In this document: positions 63,775-64,000 of the stretch, piece after piece
How positions within the stretch are numbered: position 1 is the first letter of the stretch
Layout of the letters: every line of letters starts with the position of its first letter
Assembly: GCA_944380885.1 (NCBI GenBank)
Contig: CALWIZ010000002.1
Coordinates: 1-64,000, forward strand
Length of the DNA: 64,000 bases
Direction of reading: 5' to 3'
Origin: an uncultured Clostridia bacterium
GTDB lineage: Bacteria > Bacillota > Clostridia > Oscillospirales > Acutalibacteraceae
The notes under the pieces: model-generated
What the model was told of the DNA's origin: nothing
The model's database searches: none
What the model saw: only the letters and a program-made list of their open reading frames with translations
Position numbers and translations under genes: made by a program

Positions 63775-64000
63775 ATGAAATCAAGAAAGCAGGAGTACGG
63801 AAACCGCAATATGGTGGGCAGAAATATTGAGCTTTTAAGAAAACAGAAAAATATATCGCAGAAGGATTTTATTTCAAAAATTCAGGTTATGGGTATTGAT
63901 ATGAACCCGACAAGCTATTCAAAGCTCGAAGGTCAGCTGCGGCTTGCCACCGATAAAGAAATATATGTTATAGCGAAAATTCTTGAGGTCCCGGTTGATG
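63775..64000 (+). CDS. XRE-family regulator, 3' end outside window
   Basis: 75 residues visible, running off the right edge. Helix-turn-helix pattern GRNIELLRKQKNISQKDFIS, then MNPTSYSKLEGQLRLATDKE. The unusual long turn (V-M-G-I-D-M-N-P) between helices 2 and 3 matches the XRE protein at 28.4 kb (I-E-G-C-D-I-T-R), so both belong to one Clostridia-type subfamily. GGGATAAA precedes ATG 63775. Confidence 0.8.
   Translation, partial: MKSRKQEYGNRNMVGRNIELLRKQKNISQKDFISKIQVMGIDMNPTSYSKLEGQLRLATDKEIYVIAKILEVPVD

Noticed and set aside
1-64000. CRISPR array, rRNA operon or intact insertion sequence
   Set aside because: I looked for regularly spaced repeats, rRNA-like blocks and transposase genes and saw none; short repeats present are isolated.

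Overview
The window looks like the chromosome of an anaerobic, endospore-forming Clostridia member, probably a gut- or rumen-type relative of the Ruminococcaceae/Oscillospiraceae. The evidence is a complete spoIIIA operon (AA to AH) and spoIVA, zinc-type (Cys-rich) S14, S4 and L36, GTG/TTG starts with strong GGAGG ribosome binding sites, a dockerin-bearing exported protein, and many small XRE, AlbA and SLOG-type accessory genes. The placement is inferred from gene content; no 16S gene is present.

Layout. 1-3.9 kb: 3' part of a large repeat-built surface protein with a C-terminal membrane anchor. 4-7.1 kb: a truncated MgtC, a metallophosphoesterase and a clan GH-D (alpha-galactosidase-like) protein. 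7.1-10.5 kb: a decayed accessory stretch with a headless AlbA/HATPase regulator, a sigma-70 region 4 remnant, one intact AlbA/HATPase regulator with a 9-bp tandem repeat in its leader, and a 53-residue ORF of the kind found beside recombinases. 10.5-16.1 kb: LysR and MerR regulators followed by a redox operon (lipoprotein flavodoxin, cupin, flavodoxin, aldo/keto reductase, carboxymuconolactone decarboxylase family protein, DUF4405 membrane cytochrome). The lipoprotein flavodoxin appears to be two paralogues joined by a deletion. 16.1-16.75 kb: gene remnants next to the 3' end of tRNA-Ala(GGC). 17-22.7 kb: a single 1888-residue secreted dockerin protein with WG, Big_2, leucine-rich and BspA-type modules.

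22.8-27.5 kb: str operon (rpsL, rpsG, fusA, tuf) behind a near-consensus promoter. 27.5-32.7 kb: an unrelated block that separates str from S10: methyltransferase, XRE regulator, Nat-type ABC exporter pair, SLC13/ArsB-type permease and GtrA protein. 32.9-48.8 kb: full S10-spc-alpha super-operon from rpsJ to rplQ, including secY, adk, map, a KOW-domain protein, infA, rpmJ and rpoA, read from one promoter with a roughly 280-nt leader. It is followed by a terminator and a YitT-family protein.

50.1-54.65 kb (minus strand): a sugar ABC importer (binding lipoprotein and two permeases, no ATPase) ending in malQ, so probably malto-oligosaccharide uptake coupled to its breakdown. 54.8-59.45 kb: spoIIIAA to spoIIIAH, the mother-cell part of the feeding-tube complex across the engulfing septum, followed by an Asp23/YqhY gene. 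60-60.7 kb: an AT-rich divergent pair, a SLOG/DUF1273-like protein and a ribbon-helix-helix protein, sharing a palindrome-rich control region. 60.9-62 kb (minus): DtxR/MntR-type regulator overlapping an alpha/beta hydrolase. 62.2-63.7 kb: spoIVA behind a good candidate sigma-E promoter. The window ends inside an XRE regulator.

Most of the window is well-known housekeeping and sporulation machinery. The least ordinary parts are the exported-flavodoxin/DUF4405 redox cluster, the divergent SLOG/RHH cassette, the repeat-controlled AlbA regulator, a Cys-rich open frame in the rpsJ leader, and the large dockerin protein.
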